Part shown: piece by piece, positions 49,378-57,991 of the stretch
Position numbering within the stretch: position 1 is the stretch's first letter
How the letters are laid out: each line of letters begins with the position of its first letter
Source: Dechloromonas denitrificans
GTDB taxonomy: Bacteria > Pseudomonadota > Gammaproteobacteria > Burkholderiales > Rhodocyclaceae
DNA: 64,000 nucleotides
Assembly (NCBI RefSeq): GCF_020510685.1
Contig: NZ_CP075185.1
Location: 2,914,001 to 2,978,000 of the forward strand
Direction: 5' to 3'
Notes under the pieces: model-generated
Seen by the model: the letters and a program-made list of their open reading frames with translations, nothing else
What the model was told of the DNA's origin: nothing
The model's database searches: none
Made by a program: the position numbers and the translations under genes

Positions 49378-50290
49378 TCGAAATATCTCCGACATCGTCC
49401 TGATCGTCGACGACGTGCCGGAAAACCTGGCGCTGCTCCACGATGCGCTGGACGAAGCCGGCCATACCGTGCTCGTCGCCACCAATGGCGAATCGGCGCT
49501 GCAGCGCGCCCGCCAGAGCCTGCCCGACGTCATCCTGCTTGACGCGCTGATGCCGGGCATGGACGGTTTCGAGGTGGCGCGCCGGCTGAAAGCCGATTTC
49601 TCGACCCAACACATCCCGGTCATTTTCATGACCGGCCTGACCGAAACCGAACATGTCGTCGCCGCCTTTGCCGCCGGCGGCGCCGATTACGTGACCAAGC
49701 CGATCCGCCCGCCGGAAGTGCTGGCGCGCATCGCCGCCCATATCCAGAACGCCCGGCAGATGCGCCAGGCGCGTACGGCGCTCGATGCCTTCGGCCAGGC
49801 GACGGTCGCCGTGCGTGCCGCCGACGGGCGGCTGGTCTGGCAGACGCCGCTGGCCCGCAAGCTGCTCAACGACTACTTCGCCAATCCGGAAGAAATCGCC
49901 CCCGACGAACTACTCGGCTGGATCGCCGATGCCCACCGGGCGCGCCGCGACAACCGCGAACCGGCGGCGCTGCTGGTCGCCGACGGCAGCCGGCGCCTGC
50001 TCGCCTCCTTCCACGACCAGACCGGCGACGACGAATGGCTGGTCGTGCTGCGCGAGGAAAACGACGCCTCGGCCATCGAATCGCTGATCGCCGCCTTCCG
50101 CCTCACCCAGCGCGAAGCCGAAGTGCTCTACTGGGTGGTCCAGGGCAAGACCAGCAACGACATCGGCGACATCCTCGGCAACAGCCCGCGGACGGTGAAC
50201 AAGCACCTCGAGCACGTGTTCGAAAAGCTCGGCGTCGAAACCCGCACGGCGGCGGCCAATCTGGCGATGAGCAAGATGCGCGGAGCGTAG
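49364..50290 (+). CDS. REC-LuxR response regulator, partner of the NCS1-kinase
   Basis: A 308-aa regulator. The receiver (IVLIVDDVPENLALL, Asp60 in LLDALMPGMDG, YVTKPIRPP) is followed by a central region of about 100 residues (about 140-235) that looks PAS-like (AFGQATVAVRAADGRLVWQTPLARKLL). A C-terminal LuxR helix-turn-helix (LTQREAEVLYWVVQGKTSNDIGDILGNSPRTVNKHLEHVFEKLGV) ends it. ATG 49364 is preceded by AGGAAA and lies inside the end of the kinase gene, so translation is coupled. It probably takes phosphate from the fused receiver or kinase and regulates unlinked genes. Confidence 0.9.
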   Translation: MPAVDRNISDIVLIVDDVPENLALLHDALDEAGHTVLVATNGESALQRARQSLPDVILLDALMPGMDGFEVARRLKADFSTQHIPVIFMTGLTETEHVVAAFAAGGADYVTKPIRPPEVLARIAAHIQNARQMRQARTALDAFGQATVAVRAADGRLVWQTPLARKLLNDYFANPEEIAPDELLGWIADAHRARRDNREPAALLVADGSRRLLASFHDQTGDDEWLVVLREENDASAIESLIAAFRLTQREAEVLYWVVQGKTSNDIGDILGNSPRTVNKHLEHVFEKLGVETRTAAANLAMSKMRGA

Positions 50291-50320
50291 GGGCGGCGCC
50301 AAATAGCCGGCCCCGAAAGC

Positions 50321-50350
50321 AATTAAGCCCGGTCGAAACCGGGCTTAATT
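50321..50350. terminator. Bidirectional terminator between the LuxR regulator and HU
   Basis: A perfect 13-bp stem AATTAAGCCCGGT / ACCGGGCTTAATT with a CGAA tetraloop lies between two convergent genes. The AT-rich base of the stem gives U-rich ends on both strands. Confidence 0.85.
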
Positions 50351-50378
50351 GGTACTGCAGCGCAGCAACACCAGCAAC

Positions 50379-50654
50379 TTAGGCGTTGATGGCGGCCTTC
50401 AGCTTGGCACCAGCGGAGAACTTGGCCTGCTTCGAGGCAGCGATGGCGAGCGGCTCGCCGGTCTTCGGGTTGCGGCCGGTACGGGCGGCACGTTCGCCGA
50501 CCGAGAAGTTGCCGAAACCGATCAGGCTCAGGGCGTCGCCCTTGGCCAGAACTTCGGTGATGATTTCAGTCAGGCCATCGACAGCACGTCCAGCATCAGC
50601 CTTGGAAAGATCGCACTTGGCGGCCAGGGCATCAATTAGTTCAGTCTTGTTCAT
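50379..50654 (-). CDS. hupB: DNA-binding protein HU
   Basis: A 91-aa nucleoid protein that bends DNA as a dimer. The sequence MNKTELIDALAAKCDLSKADAGRAVDG and the DNA-binding arm motif FGNFSVGERAARTGRNPKTGEPL are canonical. I start at ATG 50654; an in-frame upstream ATG adds 7 non-conserved residues. It has a perfect TATAAT -10 box upstream and shares a bidirectional terminator with the regulator gene. The A/B assignment is by family resemblance only. Confidence 0.96.
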   Translation of the reverse strand: MNKTELIDALAAKCDLSKADAGRAVDGLTEIITEVLAKGDALSLIGFGNFSVGERAARTGRNPKTGEPLAIAASKQAKFSAGAKLKAAINA

Positions 50655-50685
50655 GTTTAATCCGATGAAATTCAAAGGGGCGCCG

Positions 50686-50691
50686 ATTATA
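50686..50691 (-). promoter_or_regulatory. -10 box of the HU gene
   Basis: TATAAT on the minus strand about 32 bases upstream of the HU start codon. The -35 region at normal spacing is poor. Motif-based. Confidence 0.5.
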
Positions 50692-50751
50692 GGGCGTCAC
50701 CACGGATGTCGCACCTTTCATCGTCAGCGAAAAATTTTTTTTTTGGCCCGC

Positions 50752-51399
50752 TCAGGCAAAAGCGAAGGATAACTGCGGCGAATCTTCCGGTTCTTCGACC
50801 TGTTCGACCTGCAGCGAACACTGTCCGGCGCCCTCGGCAATCGCTGCGAATTCCTCGGCCGGAAACTCGAGGTGCTCATTCAGCCAGAACGCGCTCTCGG
50901 CACGCCCGAGGATCAGCGGCATACGGTCGTTGAGCGATGCCATGGCGGCATTGGCCGGCACCGTCAAGATCGCACAGGTCGTTCCAGCCAACGGATGCTG
51001 ATCGAAAATCCCGGCCAGCAGCAGCGGCTTGCCCCTGGCCTGACTGACCCGCATTTTCCGTTTTTCGCCGCCGGCCAGCGCTTGCCACTCGAAGAATGCA
51101 GTAGCCGGAATCAGGCAGCGGTTGCGTTTCAGGATCTTGCTGTAGAACGGCGTCGTCGCCAGTCCTTCGCTGCCCAGGTTGATCAGGGGGCTGCGCGGCT
51201 CCCGGTCGAGAAAGCTACCGACCAGCCCCCACCGGGCATTGCCCGCCAGGTAGCCGGCGCTGTTGCCGGTAAATATCAGCAGCGAATCGGTCGGCTGCAT
51301 TTCCTCGGCGCCGGGCATCTGGCGCTGGGCCAGACGCAGCGGCTGGAAATGCCTGCTCAGGTCCTTGGCCGTTGCCTTGAGTTCATAGCGCCTGCACAT
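50752..51399 (-). CDS. SRAP (YedK/HMCES) family abasic-site DNA-protein crosslinker, variant active site
   Basis: A 215-aa SOS-response-associated peptidase family protein. Family members form a thiazolidine crosslink with abasic sites in single-stranded DNA through Cys2. Cys2 is present (MCRRY, where MCGRY is usual), as are Asn74 (LINLGSEGL) and Glu104 (FFEW). The His normally found in the HDRMP motif is Asn157 here (LNDRMPLIL). The start is fixed because Cys must be residue 2 after Met removal. A LexA box overlaps the promoter, so it is probably DNA-damage induced. Confidence 0.9.
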   Translation of the reverse strand: MCRRYELKATAKDLSRHFQPLRLAQRQMPGAEEMQPTDSLLIFTGNSAGYLAGNARWGLVGSFLDREPRSPLINLGSEGLATTPFYSKILKRNRCLIPATAFFEWQALAGGEKRKMRVSQARGKPLLLAGIFDQHPLAGTTCAILTVPANAAMASLNDRMPLILGRAESAFWLNEHLEFPAEEFAAIAEGAGQCSLQVEQVEEPEDSPQLSFAFA

Positions 51400-51424
51400 T
51401 GGGGATTTTCCAGCGTCACGATAA

Positions 51425-51440
51425 CTGTGATTTTATACAG
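51425..51440 (-). promoter_or_regulatory. LexA (SOS) box over the SRAP promoter
   Basis: CTGT-N8-ACAG, extended symmetrically to AACTGT...ACAGTT (51423-51442). On the minus strand it contains a TATAAA -10 (51432-51437), 18 bases from a TTGTTG -35 (51456-51461). The predicted transcript would start about 25 bases before the SRAP start codon. Confidence 0.75.
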
Positions 51441-51527
51441 TTATTAGCCAGTCCACAACAATGATTTTTCAGGGACGAGCTTCTCGCCAGCGCCTGCCGG
51501 CAAACAGGTGTCGGCGGCGTCATAAGC

Positions 51528-51558
51528 TTTCACTAAATTAGTGCGCCTTGTGTATAGT
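51528..51558 (+). promoter_or_regulatory. Possible promoter of the chemoreceptor gene
   Basis: TTCACT (from 51529) and TATAGT (51553-51558) with an 18-base spacer, about 80 bases upstream of the chemoreceptor start. A weak sigma-70-like match. No flagellar sigma-28 box was recognised. Confidence 0.25.
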
Positions 51559-51641
51559 TCTCCGAAAGCTGCAAGAGCAAAAGACGGTGTTTCTTCGCCA
51601 GAAACAGACTCCTTACATCCAGACAGAGGACGACTTAACTC

Positions 51642-53291
51642 ATGCACCTCCAGATCAAACAGAAGCTGGTCATTCTTGTTGCCGTCGCCCTGCTCGCCCT
51701 GCTCAGCGTCGGCGCCTTCTCCTTCAGCCAGGCCAACAAGCTGAGCAACGCCCTGAACGAGGCGATCGAGCAACACGCCAGCGTCGTCGAGGCGGTCAAC
51801 AAGGCGCGTGGCGCCCAGGTGCATTTCAAGATACAGGTCCAGGAATGGAAGAACATCCTGCTGCGCGGCAAGGATGGCGAGGCGTTCAACAAGCACCTCA
51901 AGGGTTTCGAGGACGAAGAAAGCGCCGTCAGGACACGCCTGGAGGAGGTCAAGGCGGCGGCCGGAAAACTCGGGGTGGTCGAACGCCTGAAAATCGACGC
52001 CGCACTGTCCAGTTTCGAGAAACTCGGGCATACCTATCGCGAAGCGCTCAAGCAATACGACCGCAGCGCCAGCGACCCGGGCAGCGTGGTCGATAAACTC
52101 GTCCGCGGCGTAGACCGGGCGCCGACCAAAGCGATCGACGAGATGGTCGGCGAGATGGGAAATATTTCGAAGGAGCTGAACAGCGCAGAAACCCTTAACG
52201 CGGCCGAGACCTTTGCCGCGGTCAAAACCGGCCTGGCCCTTTTCCTGATCGGCTCGCTGGTCGTGCTGACGCTGCTCGCCGTGATTTTCGTCCGCTCGAT
52301 CACCGGCCCGCTGCAAAGCCTCGAATCGACGATGACCCTGATCGCCGAGAACGGCGACCTGACCAAACGCGCCGACCTTCGGCATCAGGATGAAATCGGC
52401 CGGATGGCCGGCGCTTTCAACAAGATGATGGCCCAGCTGCAACGGATCATTGGCGAAGTGCACGGCGCCAGCAAGCAGGTCAGCACGGCCTCCGAGCAGT
52501 TGGCCGGATCGTCACGGGCGCTGGCCGACGTTTCCGAGCAGCAATCGAACGCGGTGGCGAGCAGCGCGGCAGCCATCGAAGAGCTGACGGTGGCGATCAC
52601 CTCGGTTTCCGAAACGGCGCGCGATGTCCATGCCCAGGCCGAGGACAGCGTCGAAAGGACGACCGACGGCTCGCACAAGGTGGCAACGCTGGTCCTCGAA
52701 GTGGGCCACATCCACGACAACATGAATGAAATCGCCCGCACGGTCGCGGCATTCATCACCAGCACCCAGGCCATTACCGGCATGACGCAGGACGTCCGCG
52801 ACATCGCCGACCAGACCAACCTGCTCGCCCTGAATGCCGCCATCGAAGCGGCGCGGGCCGGCGAGGCCGGGCGGGGATTTGCCGTAGTGGCCGATGAAGT
52901 TCGCAAGCTGGCCGAGAAATCCGGCAAATCGGCAATCGAAATCGATAGCGTGACGCGCTCGATCATCGAGCAGTCGAATGCCGTTCAGCGGGCCATCGCA
53001 GCCGGCGAGCAAGCGATTGAAGCGAGCACCAGGCTGGCCAGCGAAGTCGAAAGCGCACTCGAACATTCGCGCGACTCGGTGACGCATTCAAAACACGGCG
53101 TCACCGAAATCAGCAACTCGGTTTCCGAGCAGCAGACAGCCTCGACCGAAATCGCCCAAAGCATGGAACGCATCGCCAACATGGTCGAAGAAAACAATGC
53201 GGCGGCACAATCGATCAGCGCCTCGACGAACGACCTGCGCTCGCTTTCGCAGACCCTGTCGAAAGCGGTCTCGGGCTTTCGCGTGGCGTGA
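51642..53291 (+). CDS. Methyl-accepting chemotaxis protein
   Basis: A 549-aa chemoreceptor. TM1 is at about residues 8-30, a periplasmic helical sensing domain covers about 30-195 (four-helix-bundle like, [17 protein letters not shown]), and TM2 is at about 197-218. A HAMP domain is near 220-270 ([28 protein letters not shown]). The cytoplasmic signalling hairpin has the strongly conserved tip [37 protein letters not shown]. No C-terminal CheR-binding pentapeptide is present. It has no chemotaxis neighbours. It presumably couples to CheA/CheW encoded elsewhere. Confidence 0.95.
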   Translation: MHLQIKQKLVILVAVALLALLSVGAFSFSQANKLSNALNEAIEQHASVVEAVNKARGAQVHFKIQVQEWKNILLRGKDGEAFNKHLKGFEDEESAVRTRLEEVKAAAGKLGVVERLKIDAALSSFEKLGHTYREALKQYDRSASDPGSVVDKLVRGVDRAPTKAIDEMVGEMGNISKELNSAETLNAAETFAAVKTGLALFLIGSLVVLTLLAVIFVRSITGPLQSLESTMTLIAENGDLTKRADLRHQDEIGRMAGAFNKMMAQLQRIIGEVHGASKQVSTASEQLAGSSRALADVSEQQSNAVASSAAAIEELTVAITSVSETARDVHAQAEDSVERTTDGSHKVATLVLEVGHIHDNMNEIARTVAAFITSTQAITGMTQDVRDIADQTNLLALNAAIEAARAGEAGRGFAVVADEVRKLAEKSGKSAIEIDSVTRSIIEQSNAVQRAIAAGEQAIEASTRLASEVESALEHSRDSVTHSKHGVTEISNSVSEQQTASTEIAQSMERIANMVEENNAAAQSISASTNDLRSLSQTLSKAVSGFRVA

Positions 53292-53475
53292 ATTCGCCGT
53301 GGCAAAATGCTGAATCGGGCGGCTGTCCGGCATCGGCATCGTGCATTGAACCTTTCGCCCCGGCTGACAGCCTGACGCTCAAGCACCACGGGCATTTCTT
53401 TCATCCTTCGATATTCCGAACACCGATCGCTTTTTTGCCCCGCAACGAGACGGCCGGTCCAACCAGAGAAACAAA

Positions 53476-54633
53476 ATGTTGAATTTCACTTTCCACAATC
53501 CGACGAAAATTGTTTTCGGCACCGAAACGATTCAAAAGCTGAACGAACTGGTTCCCGCCCAGGCCCGCGTGCTGATCCTTTACGGCGGCGCCAGCGCCAG
53601 AAAAAACGGCACGCTCGATGAAGTCAAGGCGGCGCTTGGCCAGCGTACCGTTCAGGAATTCGGCGGCATCGAGGCCAATCCGACCTTCGAGACGCTGATG
53701 TGCGCCGTCGACCAGGTCAGAAACGAGAAACTCGATTTTCTGCTGGCGGTGGGCGGCGGTTCGGTGATCGACGGCAGCAAGTTCGTCGCTGCGGCGGTTC
53801 CGTTTGCCGGCGATCCGTGGGAAATCATGCTCGCCCACGGCGCCAATGTGCAAGGCGCCCTGCCCCTGGCCAGCGTGCTGACCTTGCCGGCCACCGGTTC
53901 GGAAATGAACAATGGCGGGGTAATCACGCGCAAGGAAACGAAAGCCAAGCTGGCCTTCATGAGCAGGCATGTGTTTCCGCTGTTTTCGATTCTCGATCCG
54001 ACGAAAACCTACACGCTGCCACCCGAACAGATCGCCAACGGGGTGGTCGATGCCTATGTGCATATCGTCGAGCAATACCTGACCTACCCGGTGCACGGCA
54101 TGGTCCAGGATCGCTTTGCTGAAGGCCTGCTGCAAACCCTGATCGAACTCGGGCCGAAAGTGCTGGCCGACCCGAAAAATTACGAGAACCGGGCCAACCT
54201 GATGTGGGTGGCGACCCTCGCCCTCAACGGGCTGATCGGTGCCGGCGTGCCGCAGGACTGGGCGACGCACATGATCGGCCACGAAATCACCGCGCGCCAT
54301 GGCATCGACCACGCGCGCACGCTGGCCATCGTCCTGCCGTCCCTGCTCAACGTCCAGCGCGCCGACAAGCGCGCCAAGTTGCTGCAATACGCCGAACGGG
54401 TCTGGGAAATCAGCGTCGGCGACGAAGACAAGCGGATCGACGAAGCCATTCGCCGCACCGCCCAGTTCTTCGAACTTCTCGGTATCCCGACCCGCCTGTC
54501 GGCCTACGGCATCGGCGTCGAGGCCATCGACACGCTGGTCAGCCAGCTCGCCGCGCACGGCATGACGACACTCGGCGAGCATCGCAACATCACCCCGGAA
54601 GTCAGCCGGAAGATACTCACCGGCGCGCTCTGA
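53476..54633 (+). CDS. yqhD: YqhD-type NADPH-dependent aldehyde reductase (iron-type alcohol dehydrogenase)
   Basis: A 385-aa group III dehydrogenase. MLNFTFHNPTKIVFGTETI, the cofactor loop LLAVGGGSVIDGSKFVAAA, LTLPATGSEMNNGGVI, the metal region ANGVVDAYVHIVEQY, and HMIGHEITARHGIDHARTLAIVLP follow the Escherichia coli YqhD pattern closely, including the expected Asp and three His metal ligands. YqhD enzymes reduce toxic short aldehydes (acrolein, methylglyoxal, glycolaldehyde). The gene stands alone, with no YqhC-type AraC regulator nearby. Confidence 0.93.
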   Translation: MLNFTFHNPTKIVFGTETIQKLNELVPAQARVLILYGGASARKNGTLDEVKAALGQRTVQEFGGIEANPTFETLMCAVDQVRNEKLDFLLAVGGGSVIDGSKFVAAAVPFAGDPWEIMLAHGANVQGALPLASVLTLPATGSEMNNGGVITRKETKAKLAFMSRHVFPLFSILDPTKTYTLPPEQIANGVVDAYVHIVEQYLTYPVHGMVQDRFAEGLLQTLIELGPKVLADPKNYENRANLMWVATLALNGLIGAGVPQDWATHMIGHEITARHGIDHARTLAIVLPSLLNVQRADKRAKLLQYAERVWEISVGDEDKRIDEAIRRTAQFFELLGIPTRLSAYGIGVEAIDTLVSQLAAHGMTTLGEHRNITPEVSRKILTGAL

Positions 54634-54658
54634 ACGAGACGCGGCATCGCCGGCTGGT

Positions 54659-55255
54659 TTAGTTGAGATCGCGGACGCGGAACCAGCCGGCAATGCTTCG
54701 CCGGTTGTTGTGGGCGGCGAGTACCTGGTGCGGAAACGACTCGCTCAGGAAGATGATCATCTTGCCGAAGGTCGGGTTTACCGTGGCGATGACCGTATCG
54801 CCGTCCGGCTTGAACAGCACCAGTTCGCCACCGTCGCTCGCCTGCCAGTCTTCGTTCAGGTAGAAAACCGTCGAGAGTATCCGGTTTCGCTTGCCGCTCA
54901 ACACATCGGAATGCCTGGCATAGCCGGTCCCGGCGCCATAAATCGCGTAATGGCACTCGTAATCGAACAAGCCGAGATAGAGGGCTGCATTCAGCCCGGC
55001 CCGCAGGCTTTCCATCCAGCTCAGATAGGCGTTATCGGTGCTGTCGCCCGCGTCCAGCCAACTGATCACGTCACCGCGGATCGTCTCGATTTGTTGTTTG
55101 GCCGGGCCTCGGCCGATCTGGGCGGCGTGAAATTTCTGATGTTCGTCATCGTGACAACGGGCAAAGAGCAGCGCCGACAAATTCTCGAGCAGCGGTTTGT
55201 CGAGGACGATGTATCCGACGTGCGCCAACTGTTCAGCAATGGCTGCGATGTTCAT
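54659..55255 (-). CDS. 2-oxoglutarate/Fe(II)-dependent oxygenase (prolyl-hydroxylase-like)
   Basis: A 198-aa non-haem iron dioxygenase. The HxD metal pair is His115-Asp117 (ARHSDVLSGKRNRILSTVFYLN), the distal His is 176 (FPHQVLAAHNNRRSIAGWF) and the 2-oxoglutarate-binding Arg is 186. The arrangement matches the SM-20/prolyl 4-hydroxylase group, whose bacterial members hydroxylate proteins such as EF-Tu. The substrate here is not predictable. It runs convergent with yqhD, with 25 bases between. Confidence 0.88.
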   Translation of the reverse strand: MNIAAIAEQLAHVGYIVLDKPLLENLSALLFARCHDDEHQKFHAAQIGRGPAKQQIETIRGDVISWLDAGDSTDNAYLSWMESLRAGLNAALYLGLFDYECHYAIYGAGTGYARHSDVLSGKRNRILSTVFYLNEDWQASDGGELVLFKPDGDTVIATVNPTFGKMIIFLSESFPHQVLAAHNNRRSIAGWFRVRDLN

Positions 55256-55372
55256 CGTTGTGGAATATTCAGTCCGTAAACTACCGTTTTAACACGCAAA
55301 TCCGTGGGGTGCTCAAGAGCGAGTCACCCTTCACACACAGTAACACGCTCCCTTGTCGTTTAAACTTGTCCG

Positions 55373-56659
55373 ATGATTTCCACTCCCTTATGGTTTTTGC
55401 TGGTCGGCGGTCTGCTGCTGTTCATGGCGCTGACGACGTCCCGACTCAAGGTTTCTTCCGCCATCATTTATCTCGCCGTGGGCCTGCTGGTCGGGCCTAC
55501 CGTACTGAATGTCTTTCACTTCAACCCGCTGAAGCAATCGGCGCTGCTCGAGGTACTGACCGAGGTTGCGGTGTTGATATCGCTGTTTTCAGCCGGCGTC
55601 AAAATGCCCGCACCGCTCAGCTTCAAGCGCTGGCGCACCCCGGTCTTGCTGGCCACGGTATCGATGACGGCCAGCGTCGCGATGGTCGCCGCCTTCGCTT
55701 ACTACCTGTTCGATCTGCCGCTCGGCGCCTGCATCCTGCTCGGCGCCATCGTCGCCCCGACCGATCCGGTACTGGCCACCGACGTGCAGATCCGCCATCC
55801 GGGCGATCACGATCAACTGCGCTTTACACTGACCTGCGAAGCCGGCATGAACGACGGCAGCGCCTTCCCCTTCGTGATGCTCGGCATGGGGCTGCTCGGC
55901 CTGCATGAAGTCGGCGAAACCGGCCTGCGCTGGGTGATGTTCGACGTCTTGTGGGCGACGCTGGCCGGCATTGCCGTCGGCGTGCTGTGCGGCACACTGT
56001 TGGCCCGGTTGACCTGGAAGATCCGCGGCGAGCAGCAGGGTCGGGAACTGATGGACGATTTTCTCGGACTCGGTCTGATCGGCGTCGTCTATGGCATCAG
56101 TGTGCTGATTGACGCCTGGGGATTCCTGGCAGTGTTCTTCGCCGCCGTCGCGCTCCATCAGACGGAGCTGAAACTGGCCGGCCGGGTCAAAGGCAGCCCG
56201 GCAGCGCCCGACACACCGGCGGCAGAAGGCGAAACCGTGGCCGAACCGCCGGCCCTGGTCAGCGAAGGCTCGCTGGTATTCAAGGAACACCTCGAACGCC
56301 TGTCGGAAGTGCTGCTGATCCTGCTGGTCGGCGGCATGCTCTTCGTCGATTCATGGAGCTGGCGCGCCGTCGGCTTCGCGGTCTTCCTGTTCGCCGTGGT
56401 CCGCCCGGTCAGTGTGCTGCTCGGCATGCTGGGCAGCGGCGCCTCGTGGCGGATGCGCGGCCTGATCGGCTGGTTCGGCGTGCGCGGCATCGGTTCGCTG
56501 TACTACCTGATGTACGTGATCCAGCACGGCTTGCCGGAAGCCCTGTCGTTGCAGCTCATCCAACTGACCCTGGTGGTAGTGACGCTGTCGATCGTGGTAC
56601 ACGGCGCCAGCGTCAAGCCCTTGCTGCATCTTTTCTGGCGGCGCCAGCGGCCGCACTAG
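55373..56659 (+). CDS. CPA1-family Na+/H+ antiporter (NhaP-like)
   Basis: A 428-aa polytopic membrane protein with 12-13 hydrophobic segments. The family core motifs are GAIVAPTDPVLATDVQIRHPGDHDQL and LTCEAGMNDGSAFPFVMLG, where the Asp of the NDG motif is the transport carboxylate. A cytoplasmic loop of about 45 residues rich in Ala, Pro and Glu (about 275-310) splits the last helices. WFGVRGIGSLYYLMY near the C-terminus is typical of NhaP proteins. It could exchange Na+ or K+ for protons. Confidence 0.9.
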   Translation: MISTPLWFLLVGGLLLFMALTTSRLKVSSAIIYLAVGLLVGPTVLNVFHFNPLKQSALLEVLTEVAVLISLFSAGVKMPAPLSFKRWRTPVLLATVSMTASVAMVAAFAYYLFDLPLGACILLGAIVAPTDPVLATDVQIRHPGDHDQLRFTLTCEAGMNDGSAFPFVMLGMGLLGLHEVGETGLRWVMFDVLWATLAGIAVGVLCGTLLARLTWKIRGEQQGRELMDDFLGLGLIGVVYGISVLIDAWGFLAVFFAAVALHQTELKLAGRVKGSPAAPDTPAAEGETVAEPPALVSEGSLVFKEHLERLSEVLLILLVGGMLFVDSWSWRAVGFAVFLFAVVRPVSVLLGMLGSGASWRMRGLIGWFGVRGIGSLYYLMYVIQHGLPEALSLQLIQLTLVVVTLSIVVHGASVKPLLHLFWRRQRPH

Positions 56660-56756
56660 TCGGCTGCTCGAACTTACAGCTTGTTACACACCGGCGGTCG
56701 GCGACAACGGCGTCCGCCCGTTATATGAATACGTTACTCAAAGGAACATCAATCAC

Positions 56757-57227
56757 ATGAAACGCTTTCTGATCACGCTATCGGCACTGTGCTGCACGCT
56801 GGGCACGCCGGCCATGGCCTCCGATGTGGCGGTTTCGGTCAATATCGGCCAACCGGGTTTCTACGGGCAGATCGATATCGGCGGCTTTCCCCGACCCCGC
56901 CTGCTTTACCCCCAGCCGGTCTTCATCGAGCGCGTGCCGGTCGGCCGCCCGCCGGTCTATCTGCGCGTTCCGCCCGGCCATGCCAGGCACTGGCGCGACC
57001 ATTGTTACGAGTACCGGGCCTGCGGCGAGCGCGTCTACTTCGTCAGGGACGACTGGTACAACCGCGAATATGCACCGCGTTATCGTGATCGGCATGGTGA
57101 CCGCGACGGCTACCGCGGCAATTACCGCGAAGACCGACGCGACCACGAGCGCTGGGACAATCGCCAGGAACGCCGCGGCGACGATCACGACCGGGGACAT
57201 GGCCACGGTCACGGCCGCGACCACTAA
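56757..57227 (+). CDS. Secreted Arg/Asp/His-rich protein of unknown function
   Basis: A 156-aa protein with a cleavable signal peptide (MKRFLITLSALCCTLGTPAMAS). The mature N-terminal part has VNIGQPGFYGQIDIG and a Pro-rich PRPRLLYPQPVFIERVPVGRPPVYLRVPPGHARHW-like stretch. Two Cys (YEYRACGERVYF and HCYEY) may pair. The last 50 residues are almost only Arg, Asp, His, Gly and Tyr, ending GHGHGHGRDH, a possible metal-binding tail. Predicted periplasmic. I do not recognise a characterised family. Confidence 0.75.
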   Translation: MKRFLITLSALCCTLGTPAMASDVAVSVNIGQPGFYGQIDIGGFPRPRLLYPQPVFIERVPVGRPPVYLRVPPGHARHWRDHCYEYRACGERVYFVRDDWYNREYAPRYRDRHGDRDGYRGNYREDRRDHERWDNRQERRGDDHDRGHGHGHGRDH

Positions 57228-57249
57228 GGGGATTCAGGAAAATCTGGCA

Positions 57250-57273
57250 TTCGGGGGGCTTTTGCCCCCCGAA
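57250..57273. terminator. Hairpin terminator between convergent genes
   Basis: TTCGGGGGGC / GCCCCCCGAA, a 10-bp stem with a TTTT loop, lies between the secreted-protein gene (+) and the GST gene (-). Only short T runs follow on either side, so strength is uncertain. Confidence 0.6.
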
Positions 57274-57305
57274 CTATTTGTATCGCCCGCATCCGCCCCC
57301 GGCCT

Positions 57306-57977
57306 TCAACGCAAGCCGCCATATTCCTCGACTAACCGGTCGTAATGAGCGTGCGCTTCGCTCTCCAGCAAAGCCGCCGCCGACCATTCGCGGAGCGCCG
57401 GATGGGCCAGCAGGGCATCGCGATAAGCCGCCGCAACGGGCAGCAGACTGACGTTATAGATGTCGAACCGGCAGACGATCGGCGCGAACATCGCGTCGGC
57501 CACGGAAAAACTGCCGAACAGCCAGGGGCCATCGGCCGTGGCAAAGTCGCGGCGGGCTTCGCTCCAGATTTCGCTGACCCGGTCGATATCGCGTTGGACT
57601 TCCGGCGTCGCCGGCCGGCCTTGCAGTTTGAGCTTGAGGTTCATCGGCATCGCCGTCCGCAGGTGGGCGAAACCGGCATGCATTTCGGCCGAAATGCTGC
57701 GCGCCCGGGCGCGGGCCCGGGCATCGGCCGGCCACATCGCCGGGTAGCGCTCGGCGATGAATTCGGCAATGGCGATGCTCTCCCAGACCTGAAAGCCGTC
57801 CTCGTGCAGGCAGGGCACCCGGGCGTTGCCGGCCAGCGGCTTGAGCGCCGGGTTGTAATCGCGCCCGGCCACCGAAACCATATGCTCAGTGAAGGGCACG
57901 GCAAAATGCTTCATCAGCAGCCAGGGGCGCAGCGACCAGGACGAGTAGTTCTTGTTACCGATATAGAGATCGAACAT
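57306..57977 (-). CDS. Glutathione S-transferase family protein
   Basis: A 223-aa protein with a thioredoxin-fold N-terminal domain (MFDLYIGNKNYSSWSLRPWLLMKHFAVPF, NARVPCLHEDGFQVWESIAIAEFIAERYP) and an all-helical C-terminal domain (LFGSFSVADAMFAPIVCRFDIY). The NYSSWS segment supplies the likely Ser/Tyr that activates glutathione. ATG 57977 has a GGAG site 9 bases upstream; the open frame continues further but lies over the DUF2917 gene. It follows the DUF2917 gene by 14 bases, so they may form an operon. Confidence 0.9.
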   Translation of the reverse strand: MFDLYIGNKNYSSWSLRPWLLMKHFAVPFTEHMVSVAGRDYNPALKPLAGNARVPCLHEDGFQVWESIAIAEFIAERYPAMWPADARARARARSISAEMHAGFAHLRTAMPMNLKLKLQGRPATPEVQRDIDRVSEIWSEARRDFATADGPWLFGSFSVADAMFAPIVCRFDIYNVSLLPVAAAYRDALLAHPALREWSAAALLESEAHAHYDRLVEEYGGLR

Positions 57978-57991
57978 CAGATTTTGCTCCG

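Noticed and set aside
45868..49629. Open frame of more than 1250 codons antisense to the permease-kinase fusion
   Set aside because: The sense strand carries clear NCS1 and kinase motifs. The antisense product is low-complexity and rich in Arg, Gln, His and Asp, as expected from mirrored GC-rich codons.
51443..51641. c-di-GMP riboswitch in the chemoreceptor leader
   Set aside because: The leader lacks the conserved GEMM-type core sequences; only a weak promoter-like motif is visible.
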